Positions 26,804 through 37,700 of a stretch of 64,000 bases of DNA are shown here, piece by piece. Made by a program: the position numbers and the translations under genes. The stretch is from positions 13,867,039 through 13,931,038 of the forward strand of contig NC_012871.2 in NCBI RefSeq assembly GCF_000003195.3, read 5' to 3'. The notes beneath the pieces are model-generated. The model saw nothing but the letters and a program-made list of their open reading frames with translations. It was not told where the DNA came from and did not search any database. Source of the DNA: Sorghum bicolor. Lineage: Eukaryota > Streptophyta > Magnoliopsida > Poales > Poaceae. How positions within the stretch are numbered: the stretch's first letter is position 1; every line of letters begins with the position of its first letter.

Positions 26804-28487
26804 CCGGTGGCCGTGGAGTGGTAGGGAAGCACCAGAGGCGTCGCGCGAACTCACACGAGGCCATGGCTTGGCCAGAGGTGGCCCGTGGCGGCCTGGCCAC
26901 GTGCGTGCATTGACGATGACGGCGGTGGCGGTGCTCCGGCGACCTCGGCGGCGGACAGAGACGACGAGCACGAGCACGACGTACCGGAGATGGAGGTGGG
27001 GCTCATGGTGGTGCTCGTGGGAAGTGTGGGGGCTAGGAACAACGGGAACGGCAGCAGCTCCGACGAGCTCCGAGCTCACCCATGGTGGCCACGGAGGAAC
27101 ACAGAGAGTGAGAGAGCAAGGAGAGTGATAGGGGATGGGGACGGCGCTCCGATGCTCTCCTCTTCGGCCGCAGGGTACAGGGGCGCGTGGAGGCGAGAGG
27201 ACACGCGGCTGCCCTGCATGCCAGACACGCCCAGAGCACGTGGCGGCCATTGAGGCATTTCGACGAACAGCTGGCGGATGACAGAGTGGCAAGTGTGGGA
27301 CGTGTTTCTGGGCCTCTTATGGGCCGAATTAGGAGATGGACTAAAAACTAAGTTTGTTGTCCCCGTGCTGCTCTACAACTTTGATTAAGGCGCTATAGTC
27401 ATTAGAGCCATGGATTAGGGGATAATTAGCTGCCAACTTTTGAGTATCAACATAAATTGATGTTTAGCAAAGCCCATAATTAGAGATTAAGATGAAGTCA
27501 AACTCGATGCAACTTTTTGCATGTTGTTCTCCACAAAGTTTACTTCAACTTTTATGTTAGTACCAACTTGAGTTGCTCAACAAAAACTCGGGAACACGGC
27601 ATACCAACGTGATGAACTGCAATTCCCGGACTTGAAAATCAAAGTAGTGGAAACTATAGCAGATTCAATCTTGTGACCATTATTTGACATGGTTAGAGAA
27701 ATATTCAAGCATGAGGCTTTAAACAGAGTTTGTAGAAGATGAACTAAGCTACAACTTGTCTTAAAGGCCCAATGACTAGTTCAGCTTCGTTAGGAACATA
27801 CATAGCTACCAACTAGGGTACCCAAAACTGAGCACCTAGATGACTTAGCCAAAATTTCTGAGATCCAAAACAGCACTGCATTGAATATTGTGAGCTCAAA
27901 TTGACAAGGATAGGTTCCAAACTAGCTCTTGACACTTGAATAAACTTTGTTCTACAGAAGCTAAACTACAACTTTTATTTAAGGTCAAACCCTAGAACTC
28001 GTACATAAGTCAAACTTCCACTTTGGTCAAAGTAGCAACTTGATAAAGCTCAAACTAAGGTTTTAGGCCAAATGAAGCATTTTCTGGGCACAAGCTCAAC
28101 ATGAATCCTTCATGACTTTTATTGTAGAGTTCATCTAGAGTCATTTGGGCAAGGTTACAAGGATTGGTTAGTGACCCATGATTCTATTCACTTAATGAGG
28201 TCATTCCAACACGCATGTAACTCACCATTTTATGTGACCTTTTGATTCCAAACTTCATGAAACTTTTTGAGTGATCACTATAGGTAGTGATGGATCTAGA
28301 ACACATGAAAAGAGGTTCCATTAATGTCAGCCAAGCATGCACTTTGAAAAGGGCCTATATGTAAGCAAAGGTGCATTTTCTAAGTTTAACTCGAGGCTCA
28401 CTTTTATGCATTGACCTTAACATGTATCATGACATGTTTGAGCCTAAAACCTAAGGTTAACTAGTGGCAAACACCTAGGGTGTTACA

Positions 28488-30652
28488 GCCGCCGCCCTTG
28501 CTCACCGTGCCGCCGCGGCCAAGGCCCCAGCACCGCGCGCAGGCCCACCCGGCCTCGGTCCACCATGGACCGGTGGACCGGCAGCGCCCCACCTCGGTCC
28601 ACACTACCCCCATGGAACCGCCAATCTCGAGCCGCCACGTGGCCGGTCAAACTAGCTGCACCCGCGTCGCTCTGGCTCTTTTGCAAAATGGCCCTCGGCC
28701 TTTGTAGTATTTAACCCACGGTCCGCTGCTATTCAAATCTAATTAGAAATAGGTTCTGATTTTAGCAGATTAACTCCTGGCGCCGCTGGTATTCATAAAT
28801 TTAATCCAAAATGCATTTTTAATTCAGTTTTAATTATTTAAATTGTGAAAAATAGTTTAGTTAAACTACAGATTTGCCACTCAACTCGTTTTAGCCATAA
28901 CTTTTGCCTTTTAACTCCGAATTAGGTGATTCTGGTTCCTATAGTTTCGTATCAGCGTGTAGAATTCAGTTACGCAGTTGTTTTCTAAGTTTGATTTCTC
29001 TGGTGTACTGTTCTTAATTAAAGCTTGTTTGCTTGCATGTATTGCTCCTTTGTGTGATGATTGTCGCGTATAGCCAACGAGATGTTCGTGAAGGAAGAGG
29101 ATCAGGATTCCGCTGAGTTCGAGCAACCTAAATATGACCAAGGCAAGTGCAGACACCATTTGATCATCTTGAATCTACACATTAATGTCATTACTTTTCA
29201 TGCATGTGTTCAATAAATACAAACCCTAAGGACCTAACTAGCTTTACTTACTATTCCTTGTGCACCTAGGGTTATGTATATGGGTATACTAGGGTTTTAG
29301 TAGTGATGCTTAGCTGGTCTACTCACCTTATACACCTACATAAACAAGGAATATTCTCTACTTAACTTGATGCTTAAGATGTGTTGAATTATTGGTCACT
29401 ACGGTGATGGAGATGTTGGATGCTAGCGAGCATCGAGATGATGGTAGTGACAGGTACTGTTGGTTGGCCCGGTTGCCGGGCGTACCCGTCTCTGCTCTCC
29501 GTAAGGACTTAGTCATGGAGCGCCCCCTGGGACATATAGTGCAGCTCCAAGCTACATGGCTTTGGCTTGACTAATTAGCAGGACCTCCACTAGTAGGGTG
29601 TTACTTTTTGGGTAGGCGTGAGGAAGTAACTTGGGTAATGAATATTAAGTTGTCGTTTGATCGGTGCGCCATGGCTATGGGCACAAATGACGAGCACCCC
29701 GGCCAAAACTTATGAGTGGCATCCTAATAGTTGGACCCTGTGAAAGGTCTCGTAGTGAGACCCTGCCTGCTCACATTGGTAGTGTTTTGGGGAGTTGCGA
29801 CCCCGGGCAAATGGGAATCACGACTTGGAGTGAAAGTGTACACCTCTGTAGAGTGTAAAACTGATATATCAACCGTGCTCATGGTCACGAGCGGCCCAGA
29901 CTCTCACATGATGAGCAAATTGAAATCACATAAACACTTGGAGATGAAACTTGTTTGAGGTTGCTACCTCGTGCTTTGGCTGAATGGCTATTCCGTGTTA
30001 GCAGGATTGCTATCCTGTGATCTTAATTAGGGTTTGATCCGCAGACTACAATATTTGTTATGATAGTCTTTTAAAAGATGTTAGTAATTACTTACACTAA
30101 ATAAGGGTTGAGCTTTGCTACTCACAATTAGTAATAGGTTGTTCTAATAATAGAATTATAATAAAAGTTTACCAACTAAAAGCTCACCTGCAGTCAAACC
30201 ATGTTAGCTTTTACCTTGTTTTAAGCCTAGCATGTCATTACTTTTCGTCTGTGCTTGCTGAGTTTAACATGAATTCATCCTTGCTATAATCATTAAAGGT
30301 TGCTCGAACGAACAAGATAACAAATGTGACTTCCTCGAGGATTACACTGAGTCTCCCGGTTGTTAGGCTCGTGTGTTCCTACCATCGACCTTCCTGTGGC
30401 AAGGTGGTTCTGCTACGTCGGCGGATTTAGTTTCACTTTTAATTCATGGAACAATTTAGTTTAAGCTTTCCGTTCGTACTTTGATTCAAGGCTTGTAATA
30501 ATGGTACATTGATTCTCATTTATGTAATTTGTTTGAACACTGTGTTTTGTACCATTGATGATGTCGACTCATGTCTGTGAATTTGAGATCCTCGCGCACA
30601 TGTGATTTGCCACCCGAATGCTCTCTTACATTCGGGTGTGACAGATTTTTAG
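28488..30652 (-). mobile_element. Gypsy-LTR-like remnant, non-coding
   Basis: The minus strand begins TGTCACACCCGAATG at about 30648, a typical grass LTR start. The interior contains GGACTTAGTCATGGAG and CACTAGTAGGGTGTTACT blocks that I associate from memory with grass gypsy LTRs. It has no open frame of note. Its far end is cut at 28488 by the TGTAACACCC segment. Confidence 0.4.
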
Positions 30653-31065
30653 CCCTTCGCTACTCAGATTGAGGATAGGTAGTCCATTTAGGTAGCCTGC
30701 TGGAGATGCTCTTAGTCACTTAATAGTAGCTAAAATAATTTTAGCTAGCTAAAATTTAGCAAGTGAACCAAACAGACCCTAAGACCTGAGAATACGAAGA
30801 TAGAGCAGACGATTAATGCCAAGTTTTAAATGTTTTGGATATGAACTTAGATGTCGAGGATGGACGATGACTTGTAACTTAATTTGTTCATAGTCAGAGG
30901 CTCGATATGTACAGACAGAAGATGATGCGTGTATTTTTAGGAACTAATGAAAGAAAACTATTAATTGAGTGTATTTTTGTTCATACTCAGTAGATTTTAA
31001 AAGGCTTCAATATCAAAATTTTAAGACTTACATTGCATTTGGCTGCCAGCCATTGCAGCGCACAG

Positions 31066-31653
31066 TAAGCCTGAGTATTTGGGTTACCCGATTTTTTCGG
31101 ATCGGGTAATCCGAGTAATTCAAAATTCGGGTAATAAAAATTGTTACCCGATATTAATCTTGAAAAAACACTACCCGCAATTTCGTGTATCCGATAATTC
31201 GGGTTCGGGTATTCCCGATTTACCCAAGTTTTTAGAAAATAACACACTACACAAATTTTCAACAGCAATTTATATACAATTTTAGCAACAATTTATATAG
31301 AATTTCAATAGCATTTTGTAGAGAATAATATATTACGGTCACTTGTTGAAACAAAGAGAATTATATTCTAATAAATTGATAAGCTCTAATGTTTAACTAA
31401 CAACACATGATAAATACAAAGACATAGACAAATGTTTGGGTAATTCGGGTACCGGAAGATATTAACCGAATTACCCAAACTAATTTCGGGTAATCAAAAT
31501 CGCTATCCGAATTTAGGATTACCCAAACTAATTTCGGGTAATCAAAATAGCTATCCGAATTTAGGATTGAGTACCTCAGGTTCGGGTAATTCGGGTTTGA
31601 ACCTGGATAATTCGGATATGGGTAATAGGTATCGAGTAATTTGCTCAAGGTTA
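31066..31653 (-). mobile_element. hAT-like non-autonomous element, copy 2
   Basis: 588 bp, the reverse-orientation relative of 10844-11353. The shared centre reads AACACATGATAAATACAAAG. Ends are TAAGCCTGAGTATTTG and GCTCAAGGTTA. The flanks GCGCACAG (31058-31065) and GCGCGCAG (31654-31661) match at 7 of 8. An internal tandem duplication of about 50 bp (TTTCGGGTAATCAAAAT... at 31484 and 31534) explains much of the extra length. Confidence 0.8.
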
Positions 31654-32199
31654 GCGCGCAGTGAGTGGTCTAAGATGTGGTCTTACAAATTGGCAGTACA
31701 AAAAACTAGAAAACCAAAAGCTAAGCCAAGCAATAACCTTTTCTCTATGGCCCTCGGCAGTTTAGATTAGCAAAGTGTGACAGGGATCCAAACACCTTTT
31801 CAACTTTTTTAGATACCAGTAGAGACACATGGACATGGGGGCTAACCAGTGATGGAGTGTGAATGAAATTGTAAGGAGAGATTTTCTATTTTATGTAAAA
31901 AACAAACCTGTAGCAAGGGACGGAGGCGCTGATGAGCTCTGCACAATGGTGCAGTAAGCTGCGAACCAACAAGTGATGAGTGTGGGCCTGCTGGCTTGGC
32001 TACTGGAACACTGGTGGTAGCCTGCTTCTTGGCTGGTTCTGACATTTCTAGCCCTTGGTAATCACTGGGCCATGCAAATTTCTATCGGGCCAAGGAAGGC
32101 AGGAGCCCAATTTCACCTCAGTTGGTTTTTGTGTCTGTTTTCCACTCGTCCATTCGCTTTGGGCAATTTCATTTCGCCGATCGGAAATGAAAATTTTTT
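31654..32199. other. Intergenic, no gene seen
   Basis: No supported gene or intact repeat. The frames at 31842-32045 and 32055-32300 lack recognisable domains. Confidence 0.4.
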
Positions 32200-32515
32200 G
32201 CACATCGGATGTGTCGGAAGAATGTCAGGAGGGGTTTTTAGAAACTAATAAAAAAACAAATTACATAGCTCATCAGGAAACTACAAGACAAATCTATTAA
32301 GCATAATTAATCCGTCATTAGCACATGTGGGTTACTGTAGCACTTAAGGCTAATCATGGTGTAACTAGACTTAAAAGATTCGTCTCGCAATTTTCAACCA
32401 AACTGTGTAATTAGTTTATTTTTTTATCTATATTTAATGTTCTATGCATGTGTCCAAAGATTCGATGGGATGGATGGAAAAAAATTTGGTGGGGAACTAA
32501 ACAGGGCCTTATTTC
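32200..32515. mobile_element. MITE, GGCCTTGTTTAGTT family, diverged
   Basis: The right end GGGGAACTAAACAGGGCC and the core AACTGTGTAATTAGTTTATT and AAAGATTCGATGGGATGG identify the family. The left end near AGGAGGGGTTTTTAGAAAC is diverged and uncertain. Confidence 0.55.
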
Positions 32516-32876
32516 AAAAACAGACAACAGATGATTAGAAAATACGTTTTTTTGTCCTCATATTAAAGCAGAACAAGTTTCTTCATATCCATTTTTGTTT
32601 CTTGTCTGTTTTTTGTGTTTGTTTTCCAACCGCCTGTATACTTGGGATATCTTCATTTCTTTTTTTCTCAGAAGGTATTTTTTCCTCATTGTTTCTTCCT
32701 TCTAGTCCGCCCACACCATTCATTCTTATTTTTTATGTTTGTTTCTCATAAATATAAAAATAAAAGAGTAACAGAAAAAAAAATCATGTGTCTATCAGCC
32801 TGACCTTTTTTTAAAGAAAGTTAAAGATATCTACTTCAAAGTTGTTGATGCATTTGACTAGGAGTAAAAACAAATC

Positions 32877-33165
32877 GGCGCAATGGCAAAGGCCATTGGT
32901 TGGGAGGCTTCCACCCAGGGTTCAAATCCTGGATATGGCACTTTATTCTGGATTTATTCCAGAATTTTCCGGCGCTATGCATTAAGTGGTAGGCGACGTG
33001 CCCGTCGACAGCGAGGCGCCTGTGGTGACTTCGTGAACTTCAAGATTTGCCGGCTCAGTCCTTCGAAGGTGCTCATAGGGGTAGGGTTTGCGTACGTGTG
33101 TTCATAGGGGTGAGTGTGCGTGCGTGTTGAGTGTCTGCGTTGTACTGTGTAATCTCAAAAAAAAA
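32877..33165 (+). mobile_element. tRNA-derived SINE
   Basis: 289 bp with a pol III A-box-like GGCGCAATGG at the 5' end and a B box GGTTCAAATCC at about 32919. It ends in an A-run, and a perfect 14-bp duplication AGTAAAAACAAATC flanks it (32863-32876 and 33166-33179). The open frame across it is not a gene. The perfect duplication suggests a recent insertion. I do not assign a named family. Confidence 0.9.
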
Positions 33166-33653
33166 AGTAAAAACAAATCTTATCTTATGAGAACATGGTT
33201 CATGGTACAACTAATCAAACTCTAAACTACAATTTTAAGCAGTTTGTTGTGTAGTAGAAGCTAAATAAACATGCTCAAGGTTGTATACATGCACCGAATC
33301 CCGATACAATCCCCTGATGAGGGACTACATGTGAAATAGAGATCTCCTATCACAATCATCAGCGAAGAGACCAATACTTGGCATATCGACAACTAACTTC
33401 TTGTCAACTAGAATCAAAATTAAAATTACATATTTTTATAGATTCTCAAAGGAAGTAATATAAATCGATACTTAATTGTAACAATGTATGAATAGTATGA
33501 AAATTAAAGTTATGACACATTTACGAGTAAATATTTTTATGTTTTACATGGGAGAAAAAAAATCTATCAGATAAATGTTTAATATGACATTGTCATATTA
33601 TTGTCAGTATGAATGAACTTATATTACAGATGTCATGATTATCATAATTAATA

Positions 33654-33917
33654 CTCCCTCCATCCCAAATTATAAGTTATTTCAAAAATCTTGGAGAGTC
33701 AAAACATCTTAAGTTTGACCAAATTTATATAGTAGAATAATAACATTTATGATATCAACTAAAGTATCGTTAGGTTCTTCATTAATTATATTTTCATATA
33801 TATATATATCTATTTGATGCCACAAAACTTTATAATTTTTTCTATAATTTTAGTCAAACTTGAGATGTTTTGACTTTTAAAATTCTTGTAACGACTTACA
33901 ATTTGAAACGGAGGGAG
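33654..33917. mobile_element. Stowaway MITE
   Basis: Ends CTCCCTCCATCCCAAATTAT and GAAACGGAGGGAG with TA on both sides. The interior carries AAGTTTGACCAAATTTATA and its complement, as in the copy at 36588. Confidence 0.85.
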
Positions 33918-34030
33918 TAGCTTTTAACTTAAGAATAAAACATAAATAGATATATAAGATGTAACATTCATGTTCTCGTTTACCAAGAATACTCAGTAGC
34001 ATTTTTATCTCATTATGACGTGCACACAAA

Positions 34031-34240
34031 TATACTCTCTCCATTTCTCAATTCGTAGAGTTTTCTTAAAAAAATTTTTAAGTTTGACCAAATTTCGTAG
34101 AATAGAGCGTTAAAAATTTATGAAACTGAATTAGTATCATTAATAAGTACATCAATAATATTTATGCTTTTCCTACAAACATGGTTATAAACATAATACT
34201 ATTTGAATTTAGATAGCTTTTAAAATTGATTTACGAGGAT
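34031..34240. mobile_element. Half Stowaway-like fragment
   Basis: Begins TACTCTCTCCATTTCTC and contains AAGTTTGACCAAATTTCGTAG, like the left half of the Stowaway copies, but the right terminal repeat is missing. Confidence 0.5.
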
Positions 34241-34281
34241 AGAGCACTCGGTAAGTAAAACAAAAAGCAAAAGATCCAGCT

Positions 34282-34289
34282 CACGTGGC
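34282..34289 (+). promoter_or_regulatory. G-box / ABRE-like CACGTGGC
   Basis: CACGTGGC lies about 430 bp upstream of the start codon of the NTMC2-type gene. It is a perfect G-box core with an ABRE-like flank, recognised by bZIP and bHLH factors. Function here is inferred from position only. Confidence 0.35.
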
Positions 34290-34717
34290 CCCTTCGGGAT
34301 CCGGATCCCATCCGCGGACACGACACGCCGTGCCCGTGCCCCTTCGCCGCTGCCGACTATGCTTATTTGTCCTAATCAACTCATTTTCCCTCGTCCCTCA
34401 AGTTGACCCCCCCCTTCCCTCTCAGCGACCTCCTTGCGATTACTCCAGCAAAGCCAACAGCTCATTCCTCTCACCACCACCACCACCCTGCTCGTTAATC
34501 ACCCCACTAACCAAGCAATCAATTCCCTCCTTCCCAGCCACAAAACCGATCGGAAACGCAAACGCACGCGAGACGAGAGCGCAGCCTGCCTGCCCCCTTT
34601 CCCCCTTCGTCTCGTAGTCCAGATCCCAGTCGCTGTTCGCTCGCTCTATGAGCTAGGGAATCCGATCGAGGTGTCCTCTAGGCGAAGCGAAGTTGGCCGG
34701 CGGCGGCGGCGGCCAGG

Positions 34718-37700
34718 ATGGGGCTGATATCCGGGATGGTGATGGGGATGGTGGTCGGCGTCGCCATCATGGCCGGCTGGAGCCGCGTCATGCGCCGACG
34801 CAGCACGAAGCGCGTCGCCAAGGTGAGTTGGTTTGGTTAGGGTTGTGTTGTGCCGCCGCCGACGAGGGACGGGAATGTGCCTCGTCCCCGTTCTCGCTAC
34901 GCCGGGGAGTTGGATCGTTTTCAGTTCAGGAGTAGCCGTGAGGCTTTGGTTTTTGCGGGATTTGAGTTTCGCTGTGTTTGTGTGTGTTTATCTCTCTTCC
35001 TTGCTGCAGGCTGCGGATATCAAGGTGCTCGGGTCTCTCACCAGGGACGACCTCAGGAAGCTGTGCGGTGATAACTTCCCGGAGTGGGTATCCTTCCCGC
35101 AGTTTGAGCAGGTTGGCAGTACTTCCACTACTACAATGTCCACACCCCTTGCATTCAGTTGAGCCATTCTGGTGTGGTGCTTCCTGTCTGTCGTCTCGTG
35201 TTTTTTTGACCTCATCACTCCTGGATTCACAAGTGGTAAATTGTAGAAAGTTAATTGTAGTTGTTCGAATGAATAGCTTAACAGAAGTTGGGGTCTCAAA
35301 AAACGAGTCTGTTGACAGTCTAACCTTTGCTTAATTTACTTGGCTAACTCATCGATAATGCTAAAAAATATACAACAAATTGGTTGTGTGGATGAGGGGA
35401 TATCTAAGGCTCTTAGTTTGTAGTTGACCCAATCACAGGTGATATTGAGTTCAGGAGGGCTTGAGGTGACTAGGTGAGTGCAATTGATGCTTTAGGGTAG
35501 CAATATGTCCCAGCAAACCTTAGGGCTATTTGTGGCTGCTGTCAATTTGATGCACATCCATTGTAAGTTCAGCAGCTACTGGTGCTGTGATTCTGTGATG
35601 GGGATTGGACACTGTCAGCAGCTAATGGTGAAACACAGTGTCAAAGTACTCTGGGTTAAATTTAATTGCATAGTACTAGTAACTGCCAAAATCTATCCAC
35701 CAAGGTATACGAAAAGGTATAACGAAAATGCGTAGTGCATCATCCATAATGATACAGAAATATTAGGAAAAACATGGTATGTTCATTATTTTTTTTTTCA
35801 AATGTTCTACATCTGCTACAAACTTTATTTATATTGGAAGAAAATAACTGCACCATCAGCACTTTTTATATCTTCCCAAAACATCCTCTCCCAATACTAT
35901 TGCGCATCTTTAGATATGTGAACTTGGCTGATAGAAGCTCTTTGCATATATATTAATGGCCTGGCCAGTTTGTACTTGACCATGTAACTTTTGTAAACAA
36001 TTTATTTAGTGATACTGTAAGCACTGAAACATGGCGATGAAACTGCAGGCATTTGGTAGGCATGCATTGACAAGCCGTGTACTTGTGTGATCCGCACATT
36101 AGTGGCTACCTGGTTGGCCATGATTAAGAGCCCCAGCAGTCAGAATGATGAGAAGAGTTGATGCAGGCGCTCCATATGCATCCAACGTTTGGGGTTAGGA
36201 TGTTTAGCGCTCAGCTACTGGATGTAGTCTGTCAGTGGGATGGATGGAGTAGTGGGCAAGGATAAAGCTTGTGGCTAGCCTAAGCTGGCCCATCAAGTTT
36301 TGTTTTGGGGTAGTATGTAGGGGTATACTTTGTTTGATTTTCCTTCCCTAGTTTTAACCTTGACACCTTCGCAGCTTACTGTATACATGACATTACGTGG
36401 TCTTGATCATTCAGCAAACATATCTGCTTCATGTTTCCTTTCATAAAGTGATTGCTTATAATTCATAAAAGACATAAAAACGGTAAACATATCAGCTGTC
36501 GCTAGTTTCCTGTCTTCATAGGGAGGTTTTTTCCTTAACTCTTAGGAGAGTAACCATGGAAGTTGGAAGAGCGATACAAGCTAATTACTCCCTCCATCCC
36601 AAATTATAAGTCATTCCAAGAATCTTGGAGAGTCAAACCATCTCAAGTTTGACAAAACATATATGATAAGATAATAAGATTTATGATTTCAAATAAATAT
36701 CATTAGATTCTTTATTAACTATATTTTCATAGTATATCTATTTGATGTCACAAAACTTTTTAATTCTCTCTATAATTTTGGTCAAACTAGAAATGCTTTG
36801 ACTCTCCAAGATTGTTGGAATGCCTTATAATTTGGAGTGGAGGGATTATTAGTTTATGTTATTCCATGATTTATTCTCTTTGACACTGAACACAGGTTTG
36901 GTCGTCAATTACTAAGAACTAGAACATTTCTTTAGTGAACCAACATGACACAGATAAGCATTTTCCACTAAGTGGGGGAAGTTGAAGGGTGAAATTTTTT
37001 ATGCATCACCTCTTAAATCATCACAGAACTACAAAAGTAACAAATATTGAATTTGTATATTTAGATATTATTAGTCTATTATCTTTGCTCACACTCTAAA
37101 TAACTATGATGATTGGTTTGACTTTATCTATTTATAGGATATCTTGGTGGTGCAAAGAGTTTGTATTAGTTCTTTTTCTTTTCTACAAAACATTCTGTAC
37201 ATAAAATTGAGAGATTATGACCCTGCCTCTGAACATATTCTGTACCTCATTGGACCTGCCGAATTAATGTTTAATTGTTTGCTGCAGGTTAAATGGCTGA
37301 ACAAGCATCTAAGCAAACTTTGGCCATTTGTTGTAGACGTAAGTTTAAAGTACTCGAGTCTTAATCTTAGCTACAGTTCTGCAAAGTACTTTGCTTATTG
37401 TCAATATTTTCTAATTTCTAGTAATAATCATCCATATGATATACCATTGTAGTGTTCTTCATTCCTTGTATGATGTTTTGTATTGTTGATTTCCTAATTG
37501 GTATGTCTCATCATATTCCTTATTATTATTATTATTATTATTATTTATTTTGTTGTTGATGTTATTTTTCTACATAGCTGACCTCTTGAATTAATTTTGT
37601 CAATGTGTTGAGACCACAAATTCTGAGCATGAAAAATAAATAAGTTTTTAGCACTCGGAGTCTCCATTTTATTGGTATTGAATTGAATGTTCACATCTTA

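Larger units (their letters stand above)
16992..28487 (-). mobile_element. Very long minus-strand LTR-like segment, interrupted
   Basis: The minus strand starts TGTAACACCCTAGGTG at 28487 and ends GGTTCTATCA at 16992, just before the primer-binding motif. After removing the solo LTRs at 18682-22874 and 24419-26808, about 4.9 kb remains. That is long for an LTR but within the range reported for large non-autonomous derivatives. No coding domain is visible; open frames around 26800-27290 come from a GC-rich patch. The assignment is inference and needs a second copy to confirm. Confidence 0.35.
13143..30779. mobile_element. MITE split into two halves by about 17 kb
   Basis: The left half (13143-13263) begins GGCTCTGTTTCACTG and the right half (30717-30779) ends AGTGAACCAAACAGACCC. 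Both halves are made of TAGCTAAAATTTTAG-type palindromic sequence. TAA flanks the outer ends (13140-13142 and 30780-30782), as in Tourist elements. Everything between is later nested insertion. Confidence 0.6.

Noticed and set aside
26801..27292. Overlapping frames in a GC-rich patch on both strands
   Set aside because: They lie inside a retrotransposon-derived region, have no domain or splice structure, and all are Arg/Pro/Ser-rich shadows.
32883..33107. 74-codon frame and tRNA-like boxes as a gene
   Set aside because: The boxes, A-tail and 14-bp duplication show a SINE; there is no cloverleaf tRNA.
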